Positions 26,785-43,208 are shown, numbered from the stretch's first letter. The stretch is DNA of 64,000 nucleotides from Hydractinia symbiolongicarpus (GCF_029227915.1 NC_079883.1:12090001-12154000), one strand, 5' to 3'. Notes: a model not told the origin generated them from the sequence alone. Program-made: numbers and translations.

Positions 26785-26857
26785 GGCCCTGTGGCCCAAT
26801 GGATAAGGCATCTGACTACGAATCAGGGGATTCCAGGTTCGACTCCTGGCAGGGTCG
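26785..26857 (+). tRNA. trnR-ACG: tRNA-Arg(ACG) (unit 5)
   Basis: Same cloverleaf as unit 1. Confidence 0.95.
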
Positions 26858-27179
26858 CACTGTCGCATTTCGGCTGCATGGTCTACTGTGTAACGCGCGC
26901 GCACGTTCTGGCGTAATGCGTTGATAAACGGAATGTACGCAGACATATTGGAAAGTAATATCACGCACTTAGTATCGTCGCCTTTGTTAGCATTCATGTA
27001 AGTTACCATCCACTTGCTACAGTCGCTCTCCATCCTACGGCTAAATCAACAGCCGTGATTTTTACTATGTCGCCGTCCATCCGTACGCGGTGACAGTTGT
27101 AAGCTTTACAGTAACGTGACATGCTCCACAAGCAGTTACGGTGTGTGGACGATGCCTATCATGGCAACGCTTGTTCTTT

Positions 27180-27364
27180 ATCGCTTCTCGGCCTAATGGC
27201 TAAGATCAAGTGTAGTATCTGTTCTTATCAGTTTAATATCTGGTAGGCCATTCTCTGAATGGTCAGTATATTAATCTGATTTTTGGCCTTGGGTCATGGA
27301 GGTGGATTCATTCACGCCGTGACCACGGGTTGCCTTGGTGTTGCACTATTACCGATGGCGGCCC
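27180..27364 (+). ncRNA. U2: U2 snRNA (unit 5)
   Basis: Intact copy. Confidence 0.95.
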
Positions 27365-27556
27365 ACATAAGCAATAAAAGAATAATAGCAGTCCTCTTTC
27401 CGACGGCACTCTGCATAGTCTACGGCGGGAACAAAACGCGTACACTGGGGGAGAATACAGCCTATGCCCCGCGACACGGCAGTTTATAACACACTCAAGC
27501 CACAAGCATTAACAAACTTTGAAGGGTACCCTCATGCTACGGTGCAGTTCCAACTC

Positions 27557-27721
27557 ATACTTACCTGACGGGGAAGTAAAGACTGATCAATGAGGGTTTT
27601 CTTCCAGAGTGAGGCTCTTGCATTGCACTACGCTTGGGCTGACCTCTGCGATTACTGCAAACGTCAGTAACTCGACCGTACAATTTCTGGTAGTGGGGGC
27701 CTGCGTCCGCGCTCGCCCCCT
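27557..27721 (+). ncRNA. U1: U1 snRNA (unit 5)
   Basis: Intact copy. Confidence 0.95.
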
Positions 27722-28048
27722 CCTTAAGTCAAAATGAATGAGCTTAGAAAAGTTGCGCGGCCAAATGTCGGTGGTGACTTAAACGCTAAGGTAAAACCTC
27801 GCTTGGCTGTTACGAAACGTGATTGCGATATAAGTCCTCGGAAGGCGGCGGAATTTTATTTTATTTGCCATTCCGTCAGGGTTATTGGATGATCGGCAAT
27901 AGATCGAGTTTGTATGCATTTGAAAGCTCTTTTTTCTCGTACTATCACCTGAAAATGTCGTAGGAAAATGTCATAGGAAACACTTTCAACAACCGCCACG
28001 TTCCTTAATTGTTATAACAAGAAATATATCACAGCAAATGAAAATGAA

Positions 28049-28168
28049 AAGCCTACGACACCGGGAGTTCCCAGGCGGTCCCCCATCCAAGTACTATCCC
28101 GGCCCGACGATGCTTAACTTCCGTGATCAGACGAGAACGGGTGTGTTCATCGTGGTATGGCCGTAGAC
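28049..28168 (-). rRNA. 5S: 5S rRNA (unit 5)
   Basis: Intact copy. Confidence 0.96.
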
Positions 28169-28365
28169 ATTAGTAGGTGCAAATACGTGCAATTTATTTT
28201 GACGTTGTGATCAAATTTTTTTATTTAATTTCTTTGAGTTACTTAGGACAAGGCGTATGCATGGATTATCTATTAGACTTTAAGGTTATAGTTTTGTGAA
28301 AAAAACAATGTTTTTTTAAAGATGTGTGGCTATAAAAATAGCCGTTGTTTTCTGAGTGTAGCGGT

Positions 28366-28746
28366 TTACTTCTTCTGTCCTTTGTCGTTCTTCTTTGGGA
28401 GTAAGACAGCTTGAATGTTTGGCAAAACACCACCAGCTGCAATGGTTACACCGCTCAAAAGTTTGTTTAATTCTTCATCATTACGAACAGCCAATTGTAA
28501 ATGTCTTGGAATAATCCTAGCTTTTTTGTTGTCTCTTGCTGCGTTACCAGCCAACTCCAATATCTCAGCAGATAAATATTCCAAGACGGCTGCTAAGTAA
28601 ACTGGTGCTCCAGATCCAATTCGGTTAGCATAGTGCCCTCTACGAAGGAATCTATGCACTCTACCGACTGGAAATTGAAGTCCAGCTCTTGAGGATCTTG
28701 TCTTGGCTTTAGCCTTAGCTTTTCCACCTTTTCCACGTCCAGACAT
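28366..28746 (-). CDS. H2A: Histone H2A (unit 5)
   Basis: Protein identical to unit 1; stem-loop at 28328-28343. Confidence 0.98.
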   Translation of the reverse strand: MSGRGKGGKAKAKAKTRSSRAGLQFPVGRVHRFLRRGHYANRIGSGAPVYLAAVLEYLSAEILELAGNAARDNKKARIIPRHLQLAVRNDEELNKLLSGVTIAAGGVLPNIQAVLLPKKNDKGQKK

Positions 28747-29030
28747 AACTGCGATTTGATTTGTAAGTTAATACAAAAACGTACGAATATTTAACGTAAG
28801 TGTTAACGAAATAAACTTTACTCGTTTTTTCATCATAAAAATAGGATCGAAATCATGTTTTTTTAACCAATCATAATTAAGTATTAAACAAAAGATTTTT
28901 TTTTTAACCAATTAAATTGCGTATCGGCGTTTTCGGATCGAATTCGATCCGATTTTTTTACTTATAAACAAAAAGTTTTGACTTGCAGTTTAATGCTTAT
29001 TTACAAGTTAAGTAGCAAAAATTTTTAACC

Positions 29031-29435
29031 ATGTCTGACGCAGCAGCTAAAGGAGGAAAACAGGCACCTAAAGTAGCCAAGAAAGGTGAAAAAAGAGCCG
29101 GCAAAAAAGGAGGAAAGATTGGTGGAACTGGTGAAAAGAAACGCAAGAGAAAGAGAAAGGAAAGTTATGCTATTTACATCTACAATGTTTTGAAACAAGT
29201 TCACCCAGATGTCGGAGTTTCAAGCAAAGCTATGAGCATCATGAACTCATTTGTCAACGACATGTTTGAGCGCATTGCTTCCGAAGCTTCGCGTTTGGCT
29301 CTTCAAAACAAAAAGTCGACCATCTCTTCTCGTGAAATTCAAACCGCAGTACGTCTTCTCTTGCCTGGAGAACTTGCAAAACACGCAGTCAGTGAAGGAA
29401 CAAAAGCCGTCACAAAATACACAAGCAGCAAGTAA
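29031..29435 (+). CDS. H2B: Histone H2B, Ile78Met variant (unit 5)
   Basis: Same ATC to ATG change as the unit 2 gene. Confidence 0.98.
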   Translation: MSDAAAKGGKQAPKVAKKGEKRAGKKGGKIGGTGEKKRKRKRKESYAIYIYNVLKQVHPDVGVSSKAMSIMNSFVNDMFERIASEASRLALQNKKSTISSREIQTAVRLLLPGELAKHAVSEGTKAVTKYTSSK

Positions 29436-29895
29436 ACCAACGTCTACCAAACACAAACGGTCTTTTTTAAGACCACACATCTTTAAAAAAACATTTACTT
29501 GGCGTCACTACAAGTTAACCGAAGTTAATAAAACTTCTAAATAATGTGCTTAAGAACACTAGCCTACATTTAAAATACTTCCCCATGTGTGTGTGGATTA
29601 GCTTCACTTTTCATACGTATTATTAGCTGTACTTGCAGAAAAGACAAGTACATTGATCCATGTTATTGCTTACATTTAACTTAACCCAGCTTTTCACGGA
29701 AACACTCCCAGGCAAATTAACCCTACAAAGTATTTCTAAATTTTTTTTGTGTCATATATGACATAGTATCGTATAGCAATAAATGTAACTGTGACAAGAC
29801 TTTACACATTGTGTAATTTGGAAGCGTGCACAAAGTAATGTTTTAAAAGATTTGTGGCTATAAAAATAGCCGTTTTTGTTGAGCAATGACAACGC

Positions 29896-30252
<357 letters not shown>

Positions 30253-30730
30253 TTAACAGAATTCAGACAGCTTTAAAAAGAGGCCATAAAATTACCTACT
30301 GCTCGTGGAAACACCCTAATTAACCAATAGAGTTGCGTCATTACAAAATGTTCCGAACATTTTGTACATTTTTTTAAGTAAAACTGTAGTTTTTTTAAAA
30401 ATTCGTGGTCTTAATGTTTCAGTAAGGCAATAAATTTGGCATCGTTGGAATTCGCCAAACCTTCTGCTACTTACTAAAAAAAAAAAAAGTCAAAAGCTTT
30501 TGTGTATCAGAAGATACAGCCGTTTTCCCGTAGCCAAAAAACACAGATTTTATAAAAATGTTAAAGTAATGAGCGTAATGTCATTATGCAGCCAATCAGA
30601 AATTACTTTCTTAGCACCAATCAAATGGTTTGTTTTGAACCTTAGCTGTCAATCAATATGAGAAATAAAACTTTGGCGCGATAGTGCATTTTAGACCGTC
30701 TTGTGTATCCGTACTACATCGACTTCTTAA

Positions 30731-31144
<414 letters not shown>

Positions 31145-31505
31145 GCATCTTACCAAACAAAAAACGGCTATTTTTATAGCCACACATCCATAAAAAATAT
31201 TACGGCTAGCTTTTTATATCAAACTTTGTCCTGCTTTCTGTTTAAATTTTATGCTACATAAAAATTTTATGCTACATAAAGTTTGACAATGTTAGAAATA
31301 TGAAGGGCAAGAAAAGTAAAAGCAAGAAAATAAGAAATTTAAAAACGAAAATACTTAAACTTAGGGAATCTAATCTTAAATTTACTCTTTTTTAACTGTT
31401 TAAGTGACTTAAACAAGTTTAACTTTGTACCAAGATAATGTTTTTTTGTAAATGTGTGGCTATAAAAATAGCCGTTTGTTAATGTAATAGCCAGATACAC
31501 ACAAA

Positions 31506-32057
31506 TTATTTTTTTGCGGTCTTCTTTGCTGCCTTTTTGGGAGTCTTTTTGACCTTCTTTGCTGCAGGTTTTTTAGCAACAGGCTTCTTTGTGGGTTTCT
31601 TAGCTGCTGGTTTCTTAGCCGAGGCTTTCTTTGTGGCAGGCTTCTTTGCTGCTTTCTTTGGCGTGCTCTTCTTTGCTGGCTTCTTTTTTGGTGTACTTTT
31701 CTTTGCAGTAGGCTTCTTTGCCGTTGGCTTTTTTGCTGCGGCCTTTTTCTTAGGTTTTTCTTTTTTTACCTGACCTAGCTTGAATGATCCAGAAGCACCA
31801 GTGCCTTTAGTTTGAATCAAATCGCCTGATGTTACTCCTCGTTTAAGAGCCATTTTCAGATGATGATCTGAGTTTTCAGCAACTTTGTAATTTGCATGAA
31901 TATATTTTGTAATAGCTTGGCGAGATGAACCACCGCGTTCCTTTAGGGTAGCGATAGCAGCCTTGATCATGTCCACATATTTAGGGTGATCAGCTGTCTT
32001 CTTTGCAGCAGGTTTCTTCTTGGGTGCGATTTTCTTTGGAGAAGCTGCTTCACTCAT
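31506..32057 (-). CDS. H1: Histone H1 (unit 6)
   Basis: Protein identical to unit 1; stem-loop at 31458-31473. Confidence 0.96.
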   Translation of the reverse strand: MSEAASPKKIAPKKKPAAKKTADHPKYVDMIKAAIATLKERGGSSRQAITKYIHANYKVAENSDHHLKMALKRGVTSGDLIQTKGTGASGSFKLGQVKKEKPKKKAAAKKPTAKKPTAKKSTPKKKPAKKSTPKKAAKKPATKKASAKKPAAKKPTKKPVAKKPAAKKVKKTPKKAAKKTAKK

Positions 32058-32636
32058 TTTTAATGTTTTCTTACAACAATCCAACGATAAACGATGCTTG
32101 TTATCACAGTAGAAGTATACTAAACATTACCGTGTAAATGAGATATAATTTAAGACGGTGCGAAGTATGCGGACGTAAAAGTACCACTCCCGGGAATTGA
32201 TTTGGCGCGAAAACAGAAATGTGTGTTTCTGTACATCGTATAATGTCCGTTTTGGGTGCCGCGACTATGCGAAAGCATGTTAATTTTTATTTGTAGTACG
32301 ACGCAATAGTCTGCAAGAGAAGCTGCTGGAGTTTGAGGTCTTCAGCATTACATCTAGTCTGTTAATTTGGGCTTCTTCCGCGCTCGTGTTAGGATTTTCA
32401 TAAAGCGTTCTTTGGTTTGCGTTGCGTATGTCGGCCTACATCATCGACACGGCCTGTTTCCGGCTATTAGGAGCAATTCATATATTGGGCACTGCGTTTC
32501 GACTTTTTTATTAGACCACAGTAAAAAAATTCACTCACAGAAGTCCCTTTCTTTCATGGCTACAAACACGAAGAATTCTGTCGTAAGTAAAACGAATGCG
32601 CAAGCCAAAATGACGATGGGGCGAAGTCATAAGCAT

Positions 32637-32709
32637 GGCCCTGTGGCCCAATGGATAAGGCATCTGACTACGAATCAGGGGATTCCAGGTTCGACTCCTG
32701 GCAGGGTCG
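32637..32709 (+). tRNA. trnR-ACG: tRNA-Arg(ACG) (unit 6)
   Basis: Same cloverleaf as unit 1. Confidence 0.95.
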
Positions 32710-33031
32710 CACTGTCGCATTTCGGCTGCATGGTCTACTGTGTAACGCGCGCGCACGTTCTGGCGTAATGCGTTGATAAACGGAATGTACGCAGACATAT
32801 TGGAAAGTAATATCACGCACTTAGTATCGTCGCCTTTGTTAGCATTCATGTAAGTTACCATCCACTTGCTACAGTCGCTCTCCATCCTACGGCTAAATCA
32901 ACAGCCGTGATTTTTACTATGTCGCCGTCCATCCGTACGCGGTGACAGTTGTAAGCTTTACAGTAACGTGACATGCTCCACAAGCAGTTACGGTGTGTGG
33001 ACGATGCCTATCATGGCAACGCTTGTTCTTT

Positions 33032-33216
33032 ATCGCTTCTCGGCCTAATGGCTAAGATCAAGTGTAGTATCTGTTCTTATCAGTTTAATATCTGGTAGGC
33101 CATTCTCTGAATGGTCAGTATATTAATCTGATTTTTGGCCTTGGGTCATGGAGGTGGATTCATTCACGCCGTGACCACGGGTTGCCTTGGTGTTGCACTA
33201 TTACCGATGGCGGCCC
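33032..33216 (+). ncRNA. U2: U2 snRNA (unit 6)
   Basis: Intact copy. Confidence 0.95.
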
Positions 33217-33408
33217 ACATAAGCAATAAAAGAATAATAGCAGTCCTCTTTCCGACGGCACTCTGCATAGTCTACGGCGGGAACAAAACGCGTACACTGG
33301 GGGAGAATACAGCCTATGCCCCGCGACACGGCAGTTTATAACACACTCAAGCCACAAGCATTAACAAACTTTGAAGGGTACCCTCATGCTACGGTGCAGT
33401 TCCAACTC

Positions 33409-33573
33409 ATACTTACCTGACGGGGAAGTAAAGACTGATCAATGAGGGTTTTCTTCCAGAGTGAGGCTCTTGCATTGCACTACGCTTGGGCTGACCTCTG
33501 CGATTACTGCAAACGTCAGTAACTCGACCGTACAATTTCTGGTAGTGGGGGCCTGCGTCCGCGCTCGCCCCCT
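33409..33573 (+). ncRNA. U1: U1 snRNA (unit 6)
   Basis: Intact copy. Confidence 0.95.
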
Positions 33574-33900
33574 CCTTAAGTCAAAATGAATGAGCTTAGA
33601 AAAGTTGCGCGGCCAAATGTCGGTGGTGACTTAAACGCTAAGGTAAAACCTCGCTTGGCTGTTACGAAACGTGATTGCGATATAAGTCCTCGGAAGGCGG
33701 CGGAATTTTATTTTATTTGCCATTCCGTCAGGGTTATTGGATGATCGGCAATAGATCGAGTTTGTATGCATTTGAAAGCTCTTTTTTCTCGTACTATCAC
33801 CTGAAAATGTCGTAGGAAAATGTCATAGGAAACACTTTCAACAACCGCCACGTTCCTTAATTGTTATAACAAGAAATATATCACAGCAAATGAAAATGAA

Positions 33901-34020
33901 AAGCCTACGACACCGGGAGTTCCCAGGCGGTCCCCCATCCAAGTACTATCCCGGCCCGACGATGCTTAACTTCCGTGATCAGACGAGAACGGGTGTGTTC
34001 ATCGTGGTATGGCCGTAGAC
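33901..34020 (-). rRNA. 5S: 5S rRNA (unit 6)
   Basis: Intact copy. Confidence 0.96.
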
Positions 34021-34217
34021 ATTAGTAGGTGCAAATACGTGCAATTTATTTTGACGTTGTGATCAAATTTTTTTATTTAATTTCTTTGAGTTACTTAGGA
34101 CAAGGCGTATGCATGGATTATCTATTAGACTTTAAGGTTATAGTTTTGTGAAAAAAACAATGTTTTTTTAAAGATGTGTGGCTATAAAAATAGCCGTTGT
34201 TTTCTGAGTGTAGCGGT

Positions 34218-34598
34218 TTACTTCTTCTGTCCTTTGTCGTTCTTCTTTGGGAGTAAGACAGCTTGAATGTTTGGCAAAACACCACCAGCTGCAATGGTTA
34301 CACCGCTCAAAAGTTTGTTTAATTCTTCATCATTACGAACAGCCAATTGTAAATGTCTTGGAATAATCCTAGCTTTTTTGTTGTCTCTTGCTGCGTTACC
34401 AGCCAACTCCAATATCTCAGCAGATAAATATTCCAAGACGGCTGCTAAGTAAACTGGTGCTCCAGATCCAATTCGGTTAGCATAGTGCCCTCTACGAAGG
34501 AATCTATGCACTCTACCGACTGGAAATTGAAGTCCAGCTCTTGAGGATCTTGTCTTGGCTTTAGCCTTAGCTTTTCCACCTTTTCCACGTCCAGACAT
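34218..34598 (-). CDS. H2A: Histone H2A (unit 6)
   Basis: Protein identical to unit 1; stem-loop at 34180-34195. Confidence 0.98.
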   Translation of the reverse strand: MSGRGKGGKAKAKAKTRSSRAGLQFPVGRVHRFLRRGHYANRIGSGAPVYLAAVLEYLSAEILELAGNAARDNKKARIIPRHLQLAVRNDEELNKLLSGVTIAAGGVLPNIQAVLLPKKNDKGQKK

Positions 34599-34882
34599 AA
34601 CTGCGATTTGATTTGTAAGTTAATACAAAAACGTACGAATATTTAACGTAAGTGTTAACGAAATAAACTTTACTCGTTTTTTCATCATAAAAATAGGATC
34701 GAAATCATGTTTTTTTAACCAATCATAATTAAGTATTAAACAAAAGATTTTTTTTTTAACCAATTAAATTGCGTATCGGCGTTTTCGGATCGAATTCGAT
34801 CCGATTTTTTTACTTATAAACAAAAAGTTTTGACTTGCAGTTTAATGCTTATTTACAAGTTAAGTAGCAAAAATTTTTAACC

Positions 34883-35287
34883 ATGTCTGACGCAGCAGCT
34901 AAAGGAGGAAAACAGGCACCTAAAGTAGCCAAGAAAGGTGAAAAAAGAGCCGGCAAAAAAGGAGGAAAGATTGGTGGAACTGGTGAAAAGAAACGCAAGA
35001 GAAAGAGAAAGGAAAGTTATGCTATTTACATCTACAATGTTTTGAAACAAGTTCACCCAGATGTCGGAGTTTCAAGCAAAGCTATGAGCATCATGAACTC
35101 ATTTGTCAACGACATCTTTGAGCGCATTGCTTCCGAAGCTTCGCGTTTGGCTCTTCAAAACAAAAAGTCGACCATCTCTTCTCGTGAAATTCAAACCGCA
35201 GTACGTCTTCTCTTGCCTGGAGAACTTGCAAAACACGCAGTCAGTGAAGGAACAAAAGCCGTCACAAAATACACAAGCAGCAAGTAA
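34883..35287 (+). CDS. H2B: Histone H2B (unit 6)
   Basis: Protein identical to unit 1. Confidence 0.98.
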   Translation: MSDAAAKGGKQAPKVAKKGEKRAGKKGGKIGGTGEKKRKRKRKESYAIYIYNVLKQVHPDVGVSSKAMSIMNSFVNDIFERIASEASRLALQNKKSTISSREIQTAVRLLLPGELAKHAVSEGTKAVTKYTSSK

Positions 35288-35747
35288 ACCAACGTCTACC
35301 AAACACAAACGGTCTTTTTTAAGACCACACATCTTTAAAAAAACATTTACTTGGCGTCACTACAAGTTAACCGAAGTTAATAAAACTTCTAAATAATGTG
35401 CTTAAGAACACTAGCCTACATTTAAAATACTTCCCCATGTGTGTGTGGATTAGCTTCACTTTTCATACGTATTATTAGCTGTACTTGCAGAAAAGACAAG
35501 TACATTGATCCATGTTATTGCTTACATTTAACTTAACCCAGCTTTTCACGGAAACACTCCCAGGCAAATTAACCCTACAAAGTATTTCTAAATTTTTTTT
35601 GTGTCATATATGACATAGTATCGTATAGCAATAAATGTAACTGTGACAAGACTTTACACATTGTGTAATTTGGAAGCGTGCACAAAGTAATGTTTTAAAA
35701 GATTTGTGGCTATAAAAATAGCCGTTTTTGTTGAGCAATGACAACGC

Positions 35748-36104
<357 letters not shown>

Positions 36105-36582
36105 TTAACAGAATTCAGACAGCTTTAAAAAGAGGCCATAAAATTACCTACTGCTCGTGGAAACACCCTAATTAACCAATAGAGTTGCGTCATTACAAAA
36201 TGTTCCGAACATTTTGTACATTTTTTTAAGTAAAACTGTAGTTTTTTTAAAAATTCGTGGTCTTAATGTTTCAGTAAGGCAATAAATTTGGCATCGTTGG
36301 AATTCGCCAAACCTTCTGCTACTTACTAAAAAAAAAAAAAGTCAAAAGCTTTTGTGTATCAGAAGATACAGCCGTTTTCCCGTAGCCAAAAAACACAGAT
36401 TTTATAAAAATGTTAAAGTAATGAGCGTAATGTCATTATGCAGCCAATCAGAAATTACTTTCTTAGCACCAATTAAATGGTTTGTTTTGAACCTTAGCTG
36501 TCAATCAATATGAGAAATAAAACTTTGGCGCGATAGTGCATTTTAGACCGTCTTGTGTATCCGTACTACATCGACTTCTTAA

Positions 36583-36996
<414 letters not shown>

Positions 36997-37357
36997 GCAT
37001 CTTACCAAACAAAAAACGGCTATTTTTATAGCCACACATCCATAAAAAATATTACGGCTAGCTTTTTATATCAAACTTTGTCCTGCTTTCTGTTTAAATT
37101 TTATGCTACATAAAAATTTTATGCTACATAAAGTTTGACAATGTTAAAAATATGAAGGGCAAGAAAAGTAAAAGCAAGAAAATAAGAAATTTAAAAACGA
37201 AAATACTTAAACTTAGGGAATCTAATCTTAAATTTACTCTTTTTTAACTGTTTAAGTGACTTAAACAAGTTTAACTTTGTACCAAGATAATGTTTTTTTG
37301 TAAATGTGTGGCTATAAAAATAGCCGTTTGTTAATGTAATAGCCAGATACACACAAA

Positions 37358-37909
37358 TTATTTTTTTGCGGTCTTCTTTGCTGCCTTTTTGGGAGTCTTT
37401 TTGACCTTCTTTGCTGCAGGTTTTTTAGCAACAGGCTTCTTTGTGGGTTTCTTAGCTGCTGGTTTCTTAGCCGAGGCTTTCTTTGTGGCAGGCTTCTTTG
37501 CTGCTTTCTTTGGCGTGCTCTTCTTTGCTGGCTTCTTTTTTGGTGTACTTTTCTTTGCAGTAGGCTTCTTTGCCGTTGGCTTTTTTGCTGCGGCCTTTTT
37601 CTTAGGTTTTTCTTTTTTTACCTGACCTAGCTTGAATGATCCAGAAGCACCAGTGCCTTTAGTTTGAATCAAATCGCCTGATGTTACTCCTCGTTTAAGA
37701 GCCATTTTCAGATGATGATCTGAGTTTTCAGCAACTTTGTAATTTGCATGAATATATTTTGTAATAGCTTGGCGAGATGAACCACCGCGTTCCTTTAGGG
37801 TAGCGATAGCAGCCTTGATCATGTCCACATATTTAGGGTGATCAGCTGTCTTCTTTGCAGCAGGTTTCTTCTTGGGTGCGATTTTCTTTGGAGAAGCTGC
37901 TTCACTCAT
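37358..37909 (-). CDS. H1: Histone H1 (unit 7)
   Basis: Protein identical to unit 1; stem-loop at 37310-37325. Confidence 0.96.
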   Translation of the reverse strand: MSEAASPKKIAPKKKPAAKKTADHPKYVDMIKAAIATLKERGGSSRQAITKYIHANYKVAENSDHHLKMALKRGVTSGDLIQTKGTGASGSFKLGQVKKEKPKKKAAAKKPTAKKPTAKKSTPKKKPAKKSTPKKAAKKPATKKASAKKPAAKKPTKKPVAKKPAAKKVKKTPKKAAKKTAKK

Positions 37910-38488
37910 TTTTAATGTTTTCTTACAACAATCCAACGATAAACGATGCTTGTTATCACAGTAGAAGTATACTAAACATTACCGTGTAAATGAGATATAA
38001 TTTAAGACGGTGCGAAGTATGCGGACGTAAAAGTACCACTCCCGGGAATTGATTTGGCGCGAAAACAGAAATGTGTGTTTCTGTACATCGTATAATGTCC
38101 GTTTTGGGTGCCGCGACTATGCGAAAGCATGTTAATTTTTATTTGTAGTACGACGCAATAGTCTGCAAGAGAAGCTGCTGGAGTTTGAGGTCTTCAGCAT
38201 TACATCTAGTCTGTTAATTTGGGCTTCTTCCGCGCTCGTGTTAGGATTTTCATAAAGCGTTCTTTGGTTTGCGTTGCGTATGTCGGCCTACATCATCGAC
38301 ACGGCCTGTTTCCGGCTATTAGGAGCAATTCATATATTGGGCACTGCGTTTCGACTTTTTTATTAGACCACAGTAAAAAAATTCACTCACAGAAGTCCCT
38401 TTCTTTCATGGCTACAAACACGAAGAATTCTGTCGTAAGTAAAACGAATGCGCAAGCCAAAATGACGATGGGGCGAAGTCATAAGCAT

Positions 38489-38561
38489 GGCCCTGTGGCC
38501 CAATGGATAAGGCATCTGACTACGAATCAGGGGATTCCAGGTTCGACTCCTGGCAGGGTCG
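38489..38561 (+). tRNA. trnR-ACG: tRNA-Arg(ACG) (unit 7)
   Basis: Same cloverleaf as unit 1. Confidence 0.95.
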
Positions 38562-38883
38562 CACTGTCGCATTTCGGCTGCATGGTCTACTGTGTAACGC
38601 GCGCGCACGTTCTGGCGTAATGCGTTGATAAACGGAATGTACGCAGACATATTGGAAAGTAATATCACGCACTTAGTATCGTCGCCTTTGTTAGCATTCA
38701 TGTAAGTTACCATCCACTTGCTACAGTCGCTCTCCATCCTACGGCTAAATCAACAGCCGTGATTTTTACTATGTCGCCGTCCATCCGTACGCGGTGACAG
38801 TTGTAAGCTTTACAGTAACGTGACATGCTCCACAAGCAGTTACGGTGTGTGGACGATGCCTATCATGGCAACGCTTGTTCTTT

Positions 38884-39068
38884 ATCGCTTCTCGGCCTAA
38901 TGGCTAAGATCAAGTGTAGTATCTGTTCTTATCAGTTTAATATCTGGTAGGCCATTCTCTGAATGGTCAGTATATTAATCTGATTTTTGGCCTTGGGTCA
39001 TGGAGGTGGATTCATTCACGCCGTGACCACGGGTTGCCTTGGTGTTGCACTATTACCGATGGCGGCCC
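38884..39068 (+). ncRNA. U2: U2 snRNA (unit 7)
   Basis: Intact copy. Confidence 0.95.
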
Positions 39069-39260
39069 ACATAAGCAATAAAAGAATAATAGCAGTCCTC
39101 TTTCCGACGGCACTCTGCATAGTCTACGGCGGGAACAAAACGCGTACACTGGGGGAGAATACAGCCTATGCCCCGCGACACGGCAGTTTATAACACACTC
39201 AAGCCACAAGCATTAACAAACTTTGAAGGGTACCCTCATGCTACGGTGCAGTTCCAACTC

Positions 39261-39425
39261 ATACTTACCTGACGGGGAAGTAAAGACTGATCAATGAGGG
39301 TTTTCTTCCAGAGTGAGGCTCTTGCATTGCACTACGCTTGGGCTGACCTCTGCGATTACTGCAAACGTCAGTAACTCGACCGTACAATTTCTGGTAGTGG
39401 GGGCCTGCGTCCGCGCTCGCCCCCT
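39261..39425 (+). ncRNA. U1: U1 snRNA (unit 7)
   Basis: Intact copy. Confidence 0.95.
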
Positions 39426-39752
39426 CCTTAAGTCAAAATGAATGAGCTTAGAAAAGTTGCGCGGCCAAATGTCGGTGGTGACTTAAACGCTAAGGTAAAA
39501 CCTCGCTTGGCTGTTACGAAACGTGATTGCGATATAAGTCCTCGGAAGGCGGCGGAATTTTATTTTATTTGCCATTCCGTCAGGGTTATTGGATGATCGG
39601 CAATAGATCGAGTTTGTATGCATTTGAAAGCTCTTTTTTCTCGTACTATCACCTGAAAATGTCGTAGGAAAATGTCATAGGAAACACTTTCAACAACCGC
39701 CACGTTCCTTAATTGTTATAACAAGAAATATATCACAGCAAATGAAAATGAA

Positions 39753-39872
39753 AAGCCTACGACACCGGGAGTTCCCAGGCGGTCCCCCATCCAAGTACTA
39801 TCCCGGCCCGACGATGCTTAACTTCCGTGATCAGACGAGAACGGGTGTGTTCATCGTGGTATGGCCGTAGAC
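39753..39872 (-). rRNA. 5S: 5S rRNA (unit 7)
   Basis: Intact copy. One base differs 10 bp upstream of the gene. Confidence 0.96.
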
Positions 39873-40069
39873 ATTAGTAGGGGCAAATACGTGCAATTTA
39901 TTTTGACGTTGTGATCAAATTTTTTTATTTAATTTCTTTGAGTTACTTAGGACAAGGCGTATGCATGGATTATCTATTAGACTTTAAGGTTATAGTTTTG
40001 TGAAAAAAACAATGTTTTTTTAAAGATGTGTGGCTATAAAAATAGCCGTTGTTTTCTGAGTGTAGCGGT

Positions 40070-40450
40070 TTACTTCTTCTGTCCTTTGTCGTTCTTCTTT
40101 GGGAGTAAGACAGCTTGAATGTTTGGCAAAACACCACCAGCTGCAATGGTTACACCGCTCAAAAGTTTGTTTAATTCTTCATCATTACGAACAGCCAATT
40201 GTAAATGTCTTGGAATAATCCTAGCTTTTTTGTTGTCTCTTGCTGCGTTACCAGCCAACTCCAATATCTCAGCAGATAAATATTCCAAGACGGCTGCTAA
40301 GTAAACTGGTGCTCCAGATCCAATTCGGTTAGCATAGTGCCCTCTACGAAGGAATCTATGCACTCTACCGACTGGAAATTGAAGTCCAGCTCTTGAGGAT
40401 CTTGTCTTGGCTTTAGCCTTAGCTTTTCCACCTTTTCCACGTCCAGACAT
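40070..40450 (-). CDS. H2A: Histone H2A (unit 7)
   Basis: Protein identical to unit 1; stem-loop at 40032-40047. Confidence 0.98.
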   Translation of the reverse strand: MSGRGKGGKAKAKAKTRSSRAGLQFPVGRVHRFLRRGHYANRIGSGAPVYLAAVLEYLSAEILELAGNAARDNKKARIIPRHLQLAVRNDEELNKLLSGVTIAAGGVLPNIQAVLLPKKNDKGQKK

Positions 40451-40733
40451 AACTGCGATTTGATTTGTAAGTTAATACAAAAACGTACGAATATTTAACG
40501 TAAGTGTTAACGAAATAAACTTTACTCGTTTTTTCATCATAAAAATAGGATCGAAATCATGTTTTTTTAACCAATCATAATTAAGTATTAAACAAAAGAT
40601 TTTTTTTTAACCAATTAAATTGCGTATCGGCGTTTTCGGATCGAATTCGATCCGATTTTTTTACTTATAAACAAAAAGTTTTGACTTGCAGTTTAATGCT
40701 TATTTACAAGTTAAGTAGCAAAAATTTTTAACC

Positions 40734-41138
40734 ATGTCTGACGCAGCAGCTAAAGGAGGAAAACAGGCACCTAAAGTAGCCAAGAAAGGTGAAAAAAGAG
40801 CCGGCAAAAAAGGAGGAAAGATTGGTGGAACTGGTGAAAAGAAACGCAAGAGAAAGAGAAAGGAAAGTTATGCTATTTACATCTACAATGTTTTGAAACA
40901 AGTTCACCCAGATGTCGGAGTTTCAAGCAAAGCTATGAGCATCATGAACTCATTTGTCAACGACATCTTTGAGCGCATTGCTTCCGAAGCTTCGCGTTTG
41001 GCTCTTCAAAACAAAAAGTCGACCATCTCTTCTCGTGAAATTCAAACCGCAGTACGTCTTCTCTTGCCTGGAGAACTTGCAAAACACGCAGTCAGTGAAG
41101 GAACAAAAGCCGTCACAAAATACACAAGCAGCAAGTAA
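40734..41138 (+). CDS. H2B: Histone H2B (unit 7)
   Basis: Protein identical to unit 1. Confidence 0.98.
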   Translation: MSDAAAKGGKQAPKVAKKGEKRAGKKGGKIGGTGEKKRKRKRKESYAIYIYNVLKQVHPDVGVSSKAMSIMNSFVNDIFERIASEASRLALQNKKSTISSREIQTAVRLLLPGELAKHAVSEGTKAVTKYTSSK

Positions 41139-41598
41139 ACCAACGTCTACCAAACACAAACGGTCTTTTTTAAGACCACACATCTTTAAAAAAACATTTA
41201 CTTGGCGTCACTACAAGTTAACCGAAGTTAATAAAACTTCTAAATAATGTGCTTAAGAACACTAGCCTACATTTAAAATACTTCCCCATGTGTGTGTGGA
41301 TTAGCTTCACTTTTCATACGTATTATTAGCTGTACTTGCAGAAAAGACAAGTACATTGATCCATGTTATTGCTTACATTTAACTTAACCCAGCTTTTCAC
41401 GGAAACACTCCCAGGCAAATTAACCCTACAAAGTATTTCTAAATTTTTTTTGTGTCATATATGACATAGTATCGTATAGCAATAAATGTAACTGTGACAA
41501 GACTTTACACATTGTGTAATTTGGAAGCGTGCACAAAGTAATGTTTTAAAAGATTTGTGGCTATAAAAATAGCCGTTTTTGTTGAGCAATGACAACGC

Positions 41599-41955
<357 letters not shown>

Positions 41956-42433
41956 TTAACAGAATTCAGACAGCTTTAAAAAGAGGCCATAAAATTACCT
42001 ACTGCTCGTGGAAACACCCTAATTAACCAATAGAGTTGCGTCATTACAAAATGTTCCGAACATTTTGTACATTTTTTTAAGTAAAACTGTAGTTTTTTTA
42101 AAAATTCGTGGTCTTAATGTTTCAGTAAGGCAATAAATTTGGCATCGTTGGAATTCGCCAAACCTTCTGCTACTTACTAAAAAAAAAAAAAGTCAAAAGC
42201 TTTTGTGTATCAGAAGATACAGCCGTTTTCCCGTAGCCAAAAAACACAGATTTTATAAAAATGTTAAAGTAATGAGCGTAATGTCATTATGCAGCCAATC
42301 AGAAATTACTTTCTTAGCACCAATCAAATGGTTTGTTTTGAACCTTAGCTGTCAATCAATATGAGAAATAAAACTTTGGCGCGATAGTGCATTTTAGACC
42401 GTCTTGTGTATCCGTACTACATCGACTTCTTAA

Positions 42434-42847
<414 letters not shown>

Positions 42848-43208
42848 GCATCTTACCAAACAAAAAACGGCTATTTTTATAGCCACACATCCATAAAAAA
42901 TATTACGGCTAGCTTTTTATATCAAACTTTGTCCTGCTTTCTGTTTAAATTTTATGCTACATAAAAATTTTATGCTACATAAAGTTTGACAATGTTAAAA
43001 ATATGAAGGGCAAGAAAAGTAAAAGCAAGAAAATAAGAAATTTAAAAACGAAAATACTTAAACTTAGGGAATCTAATCTTAAATTTACTCTTTTTTAACT
43101 GTTTAAGTGACTTAAACAAGTTTAACTTTGTACCAAGATAATGTTTTTTTGTAAATGTGTGGCTATAAAAATAGCCGTTTGTTAATGTAATAGCCAGATA
43201 CACACAAA